From assembly GCA_002928955.1 (NCBI GenBank), contig PERT01000036.1, forward strand, positions 1-36,240: a stretch of 36,240 nucleotides of DNA, read 5' to 3'. Below, one piece after another: positions 8,055-15,620 of the stretch. Under the pieces are notes generated by a model. The model did not search any database, had not been told where the DNA came from, and saw nothing but the letters and a program-made list of their open reading frames with translations. The DNA is from Hyphomicrobium sp. GTDB lineage: Bacteria > Pseudomonadota > Alphaproteobacteria > Rhizobiales > Hyphomicrobiaceae. The translations under genes were made by a program, and so were the position numbers. Within the stretch, counting starts at the first letter, position 1; the number at the start of each line of letters is the position of its first letter.

Positions 8055-8603
8055 TTGGGAAGCGGTCTGGACAATGAGCAGGCGTGGAGCGGGTTGATGC
8101 GTGCGGCGCTGAGCGGCGATCAAGAGGCGTATCAACAGCTTCTGGTCGCGATCACCCCGCATCTTCGGACGGTCGCGCGCCGCAGTTTGTCCGTTTCGGC
8201 GGCGGCGGATGTGGAGGACGTGGTGCAGGACGCGTTGTTGGCCATTCATCTGAAACGCGCCTCGTGGGACGCGACACGACCCATCGCGCCTTGGCTCAAT
8301 GCGGTCGTGTACCACAAGGCAATCGATGCGCTGCGACGCAAGGGACATCGTGGCGAGGTTGAGATCGACTCGGCGACCGACATTGCGGCGGCAGCCTTGG
8401 ATGGGGACCGGGCGATCGACGTCGAAACGGCTTTGGCGTCTCTTGATGAGCGGCAGCGCCTTATCGTCGAGCAAATGTCAATTCAGGGGCGAACGGCGGC
8501 GGAAGTCGGCTCTGCGCTCGACATGTCGGAGAGCGCCGTGCGGGTGGCCTTGCACCGCGCCCTCAAACGCTTGGCGCGCAGGTTCAATGGATCGAACTCA
8601 TGA
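8055..8603 (+). CDS. ECF-type RNA polymerase sigma factor
   Basis: Alternative sigma factor of about 182 residues. Region 2 is visible as LLVAITPHLRTVARRSL, DVEDVVQDALLAIHLKRASWD and PWLNAVVYHKAIDALRRK. Region 4 is LDERQRLIVEQMSIQGRTAAEVG followed by MSESAVRVALHRALKRLARR. The TTG at 8055 gives the usual N-terminal length; an in-frame ATG at 8097, with GGAG upstream, is an alternative that shortens region 2. Its stop overlaps the start of the anti-sigma gene (ATGA). It pairs with an NrsF-type anti-sigma factor, as in the Caulobacter sigF-nrsF operon, and is probably autoregulated through the motif at 8007. The inducing signal is inferred to be a metalloid or metal. Confidence 0.92.
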   Translation: MGSGLDNEQAWSGLMRAALSGDQEAYQQLLVAITPHLRTVARRSLSVSAAADVEDVVQDALLAIHLKRASWDATRPIAPWLNAVVYHKAIDALRRKGHRGEVEIDSATDIAAAALDGDRAIDVETALASLDERQRLIVEQMSIQGRTAAEVGSALDMSESAVRVALHRALKRLARRFNGSNS

Positions 8604-9235
8604 AAACTGATGCTTTCATCCAAGCGCTTGTGCAGGACCTGACGACGCCGGTCGTGCCGGTCGCCGCGTCCTTGAAACGGGTGATGCCGCTGGCAGCCGT
8701 GTCGACGGCCATCGCGTTTCTGGTTTCTGCCGGTCTTCGTCCTGATCTGCTCGCGTCGGGATTGAAGCCAACGGCCATCAAGGTCGGCCTCGGCCTGCTG
8801 CTCGCTGTCGGCGGGTTGTTGGCTGCTGTGCGGCTGGCGCGTCCCGATGCGGCCATCGCCCGATCCGCGCCCCTGCTTTTGCTCGGTCCGGCGTTTGCGT
8901 TGATGGCTGTCGCGGCCGAGTTGGTTACCGGTGGAGCCGGCACATGGCAGAGCCGCCTCTGGGGCCACAGCTTCCTTGTATGCCTAATGGTCCTGCCGTT
9001 GCTTGCGGCACTCCCCCTGATCGCTGCACTTTACGCTCTGCGGCACGGGGCATCGACGCATCTCGAAGCCGTCGGCGCTGTCGCCGGACTGGGCGCCGCC
9101 GGGATCGCCATCGTCACGTATGGCTTATTTTGCAATGAGGACAGCGCCTTGTTCATCGCCACGTGGTATCTCCTAGCCACTTGCATCGTGTGCCTTATCG
9201 GCGCGGTGGCAGGCCGTGTGGTTCTGCGCTGGTGA
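8600..9235 (+). CDS. nrsF: NrsF-type (DUF1109) membrane anti-sigma factor
   Basis: Integral membrane protein of 211 residues with about six hydrophobic segments and a short cytoplasmic N-terminus (MKTDAFIQALVQDL), the layout of the DUF1109/NrsF family. NrsF holds its sigma factor inactive at the membrane and releases it on heavy-metal or peroxide stress. Cysteines here are at 128, 178, 195 and 198. The 128/178 pair has the same 50-residue spacing as the two conserved cysteines described for Caulobacter NrsF (131 and 181, from memory). Translation is coupled to the sigma gene by a four-base overlap. A metal or metalloid trigger is therefore likely, but arsenic specifically is inferred from the neighbours. 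Confidence 0.88.
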   Translation: MKTDAFIQALVQDLTTPVVPVAASLKRVMPLAAVSTAIAFLVSAGLRPDLLASGLKPTAIKVGLGLLLAVGGLLAAVRLARPDAAIARSAPLLLLGPAFALMAVAAELVTGGAGTWQSRLWGHSFLVCLMVLPLLAALPLIAALYALRHGASTHLEAVGAVAGLGAAGIAIVTYGLFCNEDSALFIATWYLLATCIVCLIGAVAGRVVLRW

Positions 9236-9263
9236 CATCACGATCCAGTCACACTCAAGTGAA

Positions 9264-9292
9264 CATGTAACGAAGGCAACCGCGCACCCGTA
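9264..9292 (+). promoter_or_regulatory. Putative ECF promoter of the radical SAM-pst-ars operon
   Basis: CATGTAACG (9264-9272), 16 bases, then CGTA (9289-9292), about 30 bases before the radical SAM start codon. Both elements and the spacing match the site before the sigma-factor gene exactly, while the 16-base spacer differs. Conservation only at the two boxes is what a shared ECF promoter would show. Confidence 0.7.
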
Positions 9293-9321
9293 TAGCGATG
9301 ACAGCTTAAGGGAACAGCGCC

Positions 9322-10269
9322 ATGGATCTGCCTGCGCCGACGGTCGCGAAGTTTGAGCATCCCGAGATCACCGCGAAGGGGGAGCGGCGCGCGAGCGTCT
9401 ACTTGACCAAGCTCGAAACGCTTTGGTTCAACACTGGCACGCTCTGCAATATCACCTGCCAGAACTGCTACATCGAGAGTTCACCGAAGAACGACCGCCT
9501 CGTCTATCTGACGCTGGCTGATGTCACGGACTATCTCGACGAAGTCCGCCGCGATCGCCTGCCGGTCAAAATGATCGGCTTCACCGGTGGCGAGCCCTTC
9601 ATGAACCGCGACATGATCGCGATTCTGCGGGAAACGTTGTCGCGCGGCTTCGAGACCCTCGTGCTGACCAACGCCATGCGCCCGATGATGCGTCACCAGA
9701 AGCAGCTGAAGGCTCTTCAAGCAGACTTCGGTGCGAAACTGCGCTTCCGCGTCTCGCTTGATGATCACCGCGAGGCCATCCACGATGCCGAGCGCGGTAC
9801 AGGATCGTTCGCCAAGGCCATGGACGGCCTTCGCTTTCTGTCAAAACAGGGGTTCCAGATCGAGATCGCCGGTCGGCGTCTCGGTCATGAGCCAGAAGAC
9901 CTCGCCCGCTCAGGCTACGGCGCCTTGTTTGCGAGCCAAGACATTGCCGTCGATAGCGGCGACCCGGTGCAGCTCGTGATCTTTCCGGAAATGATCGCCG
10001 ACGCCAATCCACCAGAGATCACCGAGGCCTGCTGGGGCATTCTCAAGAAGCACCCTGACGACGTCATGTGCGCGACCGCCCGCATGGTCGTGCGGCGTAA
10101 AGGTGCCGCGGCCCCGGCGGTCGTGGCCTGCACACTCATCGCCTACGATGAACGTTTCGAACTCGGCCGGACGCTCAAAGAGGCATCCGGCTCGGTGCCA
10201 CTCAATCACCGTTATTGCGCGACATTCTGCGTGCTGGGTGGCGCTGCTTGCGGCGCACCGAAGTCATGA
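9322..10269 (+). CDS. Radical SAM protein with C-terminal cysteine cluster, function unassigned
   Basis: A 315-residue radical SAM enzyme. The iron-sulfur motif is C42-N-I-T-C46-Q-N-C49 (CxxxCxxC), followed by YIESSPKNDRL; the SAM-binding GGEP is at 89-92. The C-terminus holds C299, C303 and C310 (YCATFC...AAC), with further cysteines in ACWGIL, MCATARM and ACTLIAY. These could bind an auxiliary cluster as in SPASM-like proteins. AAGGGA precedes the ATG. The family is widespread in proteobacteria, I believe without an agreed function; it is not the arsenosugar enzyme ArsS by its visible motifs. First gene of the operon with pstSCAB, arsM and arsC, so its substrate may be an arsenic compound (inference). 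Confidence 0.88.
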   Translation: MDLPAPTVAKFEHPEITAKGERRASVYLTKLETLWFNTGTLCNITCQNCYIESSPKNDRLVYLTLADVTDYLDEVRRDRLPVKMIGFTGGEPFMNRDMIAILRETLSRGFETLVLTNAMRPMMRHQKQLKALQADFGAKLRFRVSLDDHREAIHDAERGTGSFAKAMDGLRFLSKQGFQIEIAGRRLGHEPEDLARSGYGALFASQDIAVDSGDPVQLVIFPEMIADANPPEITEACWGILKKHPDDVMCATARMVVRRKGAAAPAVVACTLIAYDERFELGRTLKEASGSVPLNHRYCATFCVLGGAACGAPKS

Positions 10270-10283
10270 CGGGGAGGCCTGGA

Positions 10284-11105
10284 ATGTTGATCGATCGTCG
10301 AATGTTTTTCATTGGCGCCGTGGCCCTGTCGACGTCGACCCGCGCGCAGACAACCGACTTGACTGGTCGCCTCGTTATCACGGGATCGAGCACGGTCGCG
10401 CCGCTCGTGCTCGAAATCGGGAAAGCCTTCGAAAAGCGGCATCCGCGCGTGCGCATCGACGTGCAGACTGGTGGCTCCTCGCGCGGTGTCGCCGATGCGC
10501 GGTCTGGACTGGCTGACATCGGCATGGCGTCGCGTGCGTTGTTCGACAACGAACGCGACCTGTTTGGAACGCCGATCGCGCGCGACGGTATCTGTCTCGT
10601 TGCGCACAAAACGAACGCTGTGTCTGACCTGACGGACGAGCAGGTGAAAGCGCTGTTTACCGGCAAAGCCGCGGATTGGCAGGAGGTTGGCGGCAAGCCG
10701 GGCCGCGTCACCATCGTCAACAAGGCCGAAGGCCGCTCGACGCTCGAGCTGTTCCTGCAGCACTACAAACTCAAGAACAGCGACATCAAAGCCAGCGTCG
10801 TAATCGGTGATAATGCGCAGGGAATCAAAACGATCGTCGGCAATCCCGGCGCCATCGGCTACGTCTCGATTGGATCGGCAGAGTTCGAAGTGTCGCAAGG
10901 TACGGCGATCAAACTTGTGTCGTCGGGTGGCGTCGTTCCAAGTTCAGCAGCTGTCCAGGCCGGCACGTTTCCGTTGTCGCGGCCGCTGACACTCGTGACC
11001 AAGCAGGCCCCCACCGGCCTCGCAGCCGCTTTCATCGCTTTTGCGCGCTCATCCGACATGCACCCCCTCGTCAAGGAGCAGTTCTTTGTACCGCTCCAAA
11101 GTTGA
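10284..11105 (+). CDS. pstS: Phosphate ABC transporter substrate-binding protein PstS-like
   Basis: Periplasmic oxyanion-binding protein of about 273 residues. The signal sequence starts MLIDRRMFFIGAVALSTSTRA; the paired arginines before the hydrophobic run may make it a Tat signal. The phosphate-binding region appears as ITGSSTVAPLV and QTGGSSRGVADARSGLADIGMASR, and later NKAEGRSTLELFL and GNPGAIGYVSIG. The start at 10284 has GGGGAGG six bases upstream; an in-frame ATG at 10266 is less well placed. It follows the radical SAM gene by 14 bases and overlaps pstC by 20 bases. Binding of phosphate is expected from the family; whether it also takes up or excludes arsenate cannot be read from the sequence. 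Confidence 0.9.
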   Translation: MLIDRRMFFIGAVALSTSTRAQTTDLTGRLVITGSSTVAPLVLEIGKAFEKRHPRVRIDVQTGGSSRGVADARSGLADIGMASRALFDNERDLFGTPIARDGICLVAHKTNAVSDLTDEQVKALFTGKAADWQEVGGKPGRVTIVNKAEGRSTLELFLQHYKLKNSDIKASVVIGDNAQGIKTIVGNPGAIGYVSIGSAEFEVSQGTAIKLVSSGGVVPSSAAVQAGTFPLSRPLTLVTKQAPTGLAAAFIAFARSSDMHPLVKEQFFVPLQS

Positions 11106-11940
11106 CGGTTATGTCGGCACCGGCCTCGCGATGGTTGGCGGCGTCTGCACTTTGCTAGTGCTGACGATCGCGCTGTTTCTGCTGCGTGAATCGTGGTCCG
11201 TCGTGCAGGGTGTCGGTCTCCGTCGCTTTCTGACCGACAGCGCGTGGAACCCGACCGAGAAGCGTTTCGGACTTGCACCGATGCTGCTTGCCAGCGTTGC
11301 GACAGCCATTGGCGCCATCGTCATTGCGGCACCGCTCGGCATAGGCTCGGCGATCTACAGCCGCTTTTACGCGGGCCGCCAAGCAGCGCGAATCCAACGT
11401 GCGATCGTGACGCTGATGGCAGGCATTCCGTCCGTCGTCTTCGGCCTGTGGGGCCTTGTTGCGTTGGTGCCCCTCATCAACAAGATCATGCCACCTGGAA
11501 CAAGCCTGCTCGCGGCGATGCTGGTGCTCGCCCTCATGATCCTACCAACCGTCGCCCTGACGGCTGACGCAGCTCTCGCGACAGTACCCATGCCCTTGCA
11601 ACAGGGCGCGGCCGCGCTCGGCTTGTCGCGGGAGGCGATGATTGCCCACGTCTTGGTGCCCGCCGCGCGCTCTGGCATCGTTGCCGGCATTCTGCTCTCG
11701 CTCGGTCGCGCGCTCGGCGAGACGATGGCGGTGCTGATGGTCGCTGGCAATGTCGTGCAGGTTCCGACCAGTGTGTTCGAGCCCGTGCGCACGCTGACAG
11801 CCAACGTCGCCTTGGAGATGGCCTACGCCGTCGGAGATCATCGCGCCTCGCTGTTCGTCTCCGGCCTCGCGTTGACGCTCATTGTCGCGGCCCTCGCGGT
11901 CGCGTCGTGGCGCTTGTCTGAGGCGCGCTCACATGGCTGA
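11086..11940 (+). CDS. pstC: Phosphate ABC transporter permease PstC
   Basis: Inner-membrane permease subunit, about 284 residues, with six predicted membrane segments (first LAMVGGVCTLLVLTIALFLL). The permease signature EAA-loop region is seen as GAAALGLSREAMIAHVLVPAARSGIVAG, and the PstC hallmark MAGIPSVVFGLWG is present. The TTG at 11086 is chosen as start: AAGGAG lies seven bases upstream, and the codon falls inside the end of pstS. An upstream TTG at 11041 is possible but lacks a ribosome site. It overlaps pstA by eight bases. Confidence 0.9.
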   Translation: MYRSKVDGYVGTGLAMVGGVCTLLVLTIALFLLRESWSVVQGVGLRRFLTDSAWNPTEKRFGLAPMLLASVATAIGAIVIAAPLGIGSAIYSRFYAGRQAARIQRAIVTLMAGIPSVVFGLWGLVALVPLINKIMPPGTSLLAAMLVLALMILPTVALTADAALATVPMPLQQGAAALGLSREAMIAHVLVPAARSGIVAGILLSLGRALGETMAVLMVAGNVVQVPTSVFEPVRTLTANVALEMAYAVGDHRASLFVSGLALTLIVAALAVASWRLSEARSHG

Positions 11941-12790
11941 CCTCATCGCCGTGCTGCCGCGCCGGGATCTGGTGCTCAAAGCTGCAGTTCATGCAGCAGC
12001 ACTCGTCGTTGCCCTCGCGTTCGCGGCTCTGCTCTGGGATGTGATCGGCCAAGGTCTGTCGCGCCTCTCGTGGTCCTTCCTGACAACCGAGCCGCGCAGT
12101 TCCGGTCGGCTTGGCGGCATCGCCCCGATCATCATCTCGACCGTGTTGTTGCTCCTCGTTGCGATCACGGTTGCAACGCCGCTCGCCATCGGCACGGCTG
12201 TGCTGTTGGTCGACTTCGTCCGCACGGGCAGCTTGGGCGCGCGCATCGTCTCCATGTCGCTGGACATTCTCGCTGGTGTGCCCTCGATCGTGTTCGGCCT
12301 GTTCGGCAACGCCTTCTTTGCAATCTATCTCGGCCTCGGATTTTCGATCCTGTCGGGCGGCCTCACGCTTGCCTGCATGGCGCTGCCGATCATGATCCGG
12401 AGTACCGAGATCGGCTTGCGCGCCGTCCCCGACGACTGGCGGCGCGGCACGGCAGCCCTCGGCATGACAAAGACGAGTGCGCTTCGCCACATCCTGCTTC
12501 CGGCGGCTGCCCCCGCGATCATCGCTGGCTTGATGCTGGGCATCGGCCGGGCGGCGGCGGAGACGGCCGCGCTTGTCTTCACGAGTGGCTATGTGGACCG
12601 CATGCCGGGATCGCTGTTCGACAGCGGCCGTTCGATTGCAGTTCACATCTATGATCTGACCATGAATGTCGCCGGTGGTGAAAAGTCCGCCTACGCGGCG
12701 GCGCTGGTCCTGGTCGGGTTGCTCGTCATCATCAACGCCATTGCGCTGGCGTTGTCCCACCACGTTCTGCGTAAACGGATCACTCAATGA
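11933..12790 (+). CDS. pstA: Phosphate ABC transporter permease PstA
   Basis: Second inner-membrane permease subunit, 285 residues, starting MADLIAVLPRRDLVLKAAV. It shows the PstA hallmarks LAGVPSIVFGLFG and GTAALGMTKTSALRHILLPAA, followed by IGRAAAETAAL. The start at 11933 lies eight bases inside pstC, and the stop overlaps the pstB start (ATGA), so the three genes are translationally coupled. Length and membrane pattern are normal for the family. Confidence 0.92.
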   Translation: MADLIAVLPRRDLVLKAAVHAAALVVALAFAALLWDVIGQGLSRLSWSFLTTEPRSSGRLGGIAPIIISTVLLLLVAITVATPLAIGTAVLLVDFVRTGSLGARIVSMSLDILAGVPSIVFGLFGNAFFAIYLGLGFSILSGGLTLACMALPIMIRSTEIGLRAVPDDWRRGTAALGMTKTSALRHILLPAAAPAIIAGLMLGIGRAAAETAALVFTSGYVDRMPGSLFDSGRSIAVHIYDLTMNVAGGEKSAYAAALVLVGLLVIINAIALALSHHVLRKRITQ

Positions 12791-13641
12791 TGCACGCCGT
12801 CCAACGCAGTTTTTCCGAGAGGGCGCCGCCGCTGGCGTGCTGCACTTCAGATGCGTGCGAGCCGGTGTGTGACTGCAACACGGTCATTAAAGCCGAATGT
12901 GTATCGTTGTCTTACGGTGGTCGGCCAGCGTTGCAGGACGTCGACCTGTCGTTTCAACGACACGCAGTCACGGCCATCATAGGCCCCTCGGGCTGCGGCA
13001 AGAGCAGCTTCCTCGCCACGCTCAATCGATTGACCGACATGGTCCCGGGTTGCGAGGTCGATGGCAAAATCGCGTTCTGCGGCCGTGACATTCGCGACCC
13101 GTCGCTCGACGTGCGCATTCTACGCACGCGTGTCGGCATGATCTTCCAGCGCGCCAACCCATTTCCGTTGTCGATCCGCAAGAACATCGAGATGCCTCTG
13201 AGAGAATGTGGCGTTTCTGACCGCGTCGAGCGGGAGCAGCGCGTGCACGATGTGCTCGTCGAGGTCGGCCTCTGGCACGAGGTTCGTGATCGACTAGACA
13301 AGCCGGCGCTCGGACTATCGGGCGGGCAACAACAGCGCCTCTGCATCGCGCGCGCGCTGGCACTTCGGCCCGAGGTTTTGCTCATGGACGAGCCGTGCAG
13401 CGCACTGGATCCGATCTCGTCTGGTGTCGTCGAGGATCTGATCCTTAATCTGCGTGGCCGCGTTACGATCGCCATCGTCACGCACAATCTGGCGCAGGCG
13501 CGCCGCGTCGGCGACCACCTCGCGGTCTTCTGGGTGGTTGACGGCGTCGGTCGCTTGATCGAATCCGGTCGCGCGGCCGATGTTTTCGCTTCCCCCTCTC
13601 ATCCAACCACAGCCCAGTACCTGTCGGGTGCGCGCGGCTGA
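12787..13641 (+). CDS. pstB: Phosphate ABC transporter ATPase PstB with cysteine-rich N-terminal extension
   Basis: ATPase of the Pst transporter, 284 residues. Walker A is GPSGCGKSS (66-74), the signature is LSGGQQQRLCIARAL, and Walker B is LLMDEPCSALDP; the H-loop is in VTHNLAQARR. Before the usual PstB start (near IKAECVSLSYGG) there are about 33 extra residues with C18, C19, C24, C28 and C30 (CCTSDACEPVCDC), an arrangement suited to binding a soft metal or As(III). The ATG at 12787 overlaps the pstA stop; a GTG at 12865 would remove most but not all of the extension. No phoU gene follows. Confidence 0.93.
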   Translation: MMHAVQRSFSERAPPLACCTSDACEPVCDCNTVIKAECVSLSYGGRPALQDVDLSFQRHAVTAIIGPSGCGKSSFLATLNRLTDMVPGCEVDGKIAFCGRDIRDPSLDVRILRTRVGMIFQRANPFPLSIRKNIEMPLRECGVSDRVEREQRVHDVLVEVGLWHEVRDRLDKPALGLSGGQQQRLCIARALALRPEVLLMDEPCSALDPISSGVVEDLILNLRGRVTIAIVTHNLAQARRVGDHLAVFWVVDGVGRLIESGRAADVFASPSHPTTAQYLSGARG

Positions 13642-13664
13642 TCTAATCGAACAGGAGACCACTC

Positions 13665-14720
13665 ATGGATGTCATCAAGGACGTACAGGACTATTACGGC
13701 AAGACGCTCAAAACGTCGGCCGATCTCAAGACAGAAGCGTGCTGTACGCCGGACGCGATGCCGGGTTACATCAAGCGATTGCTCTCGAACATTCATGACG
13801 AGGTCCTGATCAAGTACTACGGCTGCGGCCTCGTTGCGCCGACCGTCCTCGAAGGTAAGCGCATTCTCGATCTCGGCTCTGGTTCGGGTCGCGACGTCTA
13901 CGCGCTTGCGCAGCTCGTTGGCGCCAAGGGCGAAGTCGTGGGCGTCGACATGACGGAAGAACAACTCGCCGTCGCCAATGCGCATCTCGGCTGGCACCAG
14001 AAGAAGTTCGGCTTCAAGAAGTCCAACGTTCGCTTCCTGCACGGTTACATCGAAAAGCTTGACCGACTTGGCCTGAAGCCCGGATCGTTTGACATCGTCG
14101 TGTCCAACTGCGTGATCAACCTGTCGACCGACAAGGCCGCCGTCCTGAAAGGCGCGTTCGACTTGCTGAAGCCCGGCGGTGAACTCTACTTCTCCGACGT
14201 CTACGCCGATCGCCGCCTGCCCGATGCCGTGCGTAATGATCCCGTGCTCTACGGCGAATGCCTTGGTGGCGCACTCTACTGGAACGACTTCCACACACTC
14301 GCAAAGCAGGCCGGGTTCAAGGACCCGCGCCTCGTCGAGGATCGTCCACTCGGCGTTACCGATGAAGCGCTCGCAGCCAAGCTTGGTCCGGCGAAATTTT
14401 TCTCGGCCACATATCGCCTGTTCAAGCTCGACGATCTTGAGCCGCTCTGCGAGGACTATGGCCAGGCGGTCGTCTACAAAGGCGGCATCCAAGGTGCCGA
14501 AGACATCTTCCTCCTCGATAAGCACCACGCCATCGAACGCGGCAAAGCGTTCCCAGTCTGCGGCAATACCTGGAAAATGCTCAACGACACGCGCTTCGCA
14601 CCGCACTTCGACTTCATCGGTGATTTTTCGCGTCACTATGGGATCTTCGCCGGCTGCGGCACGACGATCCCCTATGACACCGGGTCGGGCGCGTCGACGT
14701 CGAATGGGGGCTGCTGCTGA
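13665..14720 (+). CDS. arsM: Arsenite S-adenosylmethionine methyltransferase ArsM
   Basis: Converts As(III) to methylated arsenicals using SAM and thiols in the cytoplasm. The 351-residue product has SAM motif I LDLGSGSGRDVY (68-79). The four cysteine positions of the family are visible: C26-C27 (ACCTPD), C54 (YYGCG), C149 (SNCVINL) and C199 (GECLGGAL). The C-terminal part contains GCGTTIPYD and ends in a CC pair, also typical of ArsM. AGGAG lies eight bases before the ATG, 24 bases after pstB. The stop overlaps the arsC start by one base (TGATG). All catalytic residues seem intact. Confidence 0.95.
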   Translation: MDVIKDVQDYYGKTLKTSADLKTEACCTPDAMPGYIKRLLSNIHDEVLIKYYGCGLVAPTVLEGKRILDLGSGSGRDVYALAQLVGAKGEVVGVDMTEEQLAVANAHLGWHQKKFGFKKSNVRFLHGYIEKLDRLGLKPGSFDIVVSNCVINLSTDKAAVLKGAFDLLKPGGELYFSDVYADRRLPDAVRNDPVLYGECLGGALYWNDFHTLAKQAGFKDPRLVEDRPLGVTDEALAAKLGPAKFFSATYRLFKLDDLEPLCEDYGQAVVYKGGIQGAEDIFLLDKHHAIERGKAFPVCGNTWKMLNDTRFAPHFDFIGDFSRHYGIFAGCGTTIPYDTGSGASTSNGGCC

Positions 14721-15181
14721 TGACGGCTCGCCTCAAAACCGTATTGGTTCTTTGCACCGGGAATTCCGCGCGCAGCATTATGGCAGAGGCACTGATTAAC
14801 AGCCTCGGCGCGGGTCAATGGCGGGCGGTGAGCGCCGGATCGAAGCCAACGGGACGCGTCAACCCATTCGCGCTCGCCGCCCTAAAGGCGGCGGGCATTC
14901 CACCGCCCGAGATGCCGCGCTCGAAGAGCTGGAACGAGTTCGCCACAACGGGCGCGCCTCCGATCGATCTTGTCCTCACGGTCTGCGACAGTGCCGCCAA
15001 CGAGACCTGCCCGCGCTTCCACGGGCCGGCCCGTGTGGTGCATCTGCCGTTTCCTGATCCGGCCGCGGTCGAGGGGAGCGACACCATCATCCTCGATGCG
15101 TTTCAGACGGTCCTTGCAGACATGCAGCGAATGCTGCCATCGTTGTTAATGCGGCAGGCTGATTGTCCAACGCCGCGCTGA
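14720..15181 (+). CDS. arsC: Arsenate reductase, thioredoxin-coupled low-molecular-weight phosphatase type
   Basis: Reduces As(V) to As(III). The 153-residue product has the P-loop C12-T-G-N-S-A-R-S19 near its N-terminus, the resolving cysteines C89 and C97 in VCDSAANETCP, and the general-acid loop PDPA (Asp113). This is the thiol-disulfide cascade layout of thioredoxin-type ArsC rather than a protein-tyrosine phosphatase. It begins inside the arsM stop codon, so the two are coupled: the reductase would supply As(III) to ArsM. It is the last gene of the operon; no terminator is obvious behind it. Confidence 0.93.
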   Translation: MTARLKTVLVLCTGNSARSIMAEALINSLGAGQWRAVSAGSKPTGRVNPFALAALKAAGIPPPEMPRSKSWNEFATTGAPPIDLVLTVCDSAANETCPRFHGPARVVHLPFPDPAAVEGSDTIILDAFQTVLADMQRMLPSLLMRQADCPTPR

Positions 15182-15620
15182 GAGAGCTGCTAGTTCGGCG
15201 TCTTGGTTGAGCTGCGATTGGGTGAAGATCGGCTGCGTTCGCGTCCCGATACCGAAGTCGCCTATCGCCGCATGAAAGGTGTTCCCGATCATCAGCGTTA
15301 TGCCTGTGGCAAATCGATCGTCGAACTGGAACGCTGGGAGACTGCTGGTCAATCCCGCTCGGTACCGCGTTCACGCCGAGTGCTGAGCCATTCGAACGTC
15401 CTCGAATACCCACCGTCCTCTGCGATGAAGTGCGTCGGCAAGCTGCAGTGCAGCATAACTGACCTCTGAACTCTTCGAACGGGAGGCACGAAAAGCACAC
15501 TACGGCTGATCATCAGCATCGCCGGACGGTCGGTCATGGCCCCAAGCCGACCTGGTCGCCCTCGCGCCCGGTGCGGCCGCTCATATCTCGCAAGCAGCCC
15601 TTAACGCGCCAGGGCCCGGC
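15182..15620. other. Non-coding right flank of the accessory block
   Basis: About 440 bases without a convincing gene. A minus-strand frame (15146-15352) reads as plausible protein (FATGITLMIGNTFHAAIGDFG) but has no good start and an upstream stop; it may be a decayed gene fragment. No repeats matching the left flank, no integrase and no tRNA end were recognised. Confidence 0.5.

Noticed and set aside
14720-15181. Low-molecular-weight protein-tyrosine phosphatase instead of ArsC
   Set aside because: Two resolving cysteines in CDSAANETC and direct coupling to arsM fit thioredoxin-type arsenate reductase.
15087-15500. Minus-strand frames overlapping the 3' end of arsC and the right flank
   Set aside because: Partly protein-like but without start signals and crossing the arsC gene antisense; kept only as a possible decayed fragment.
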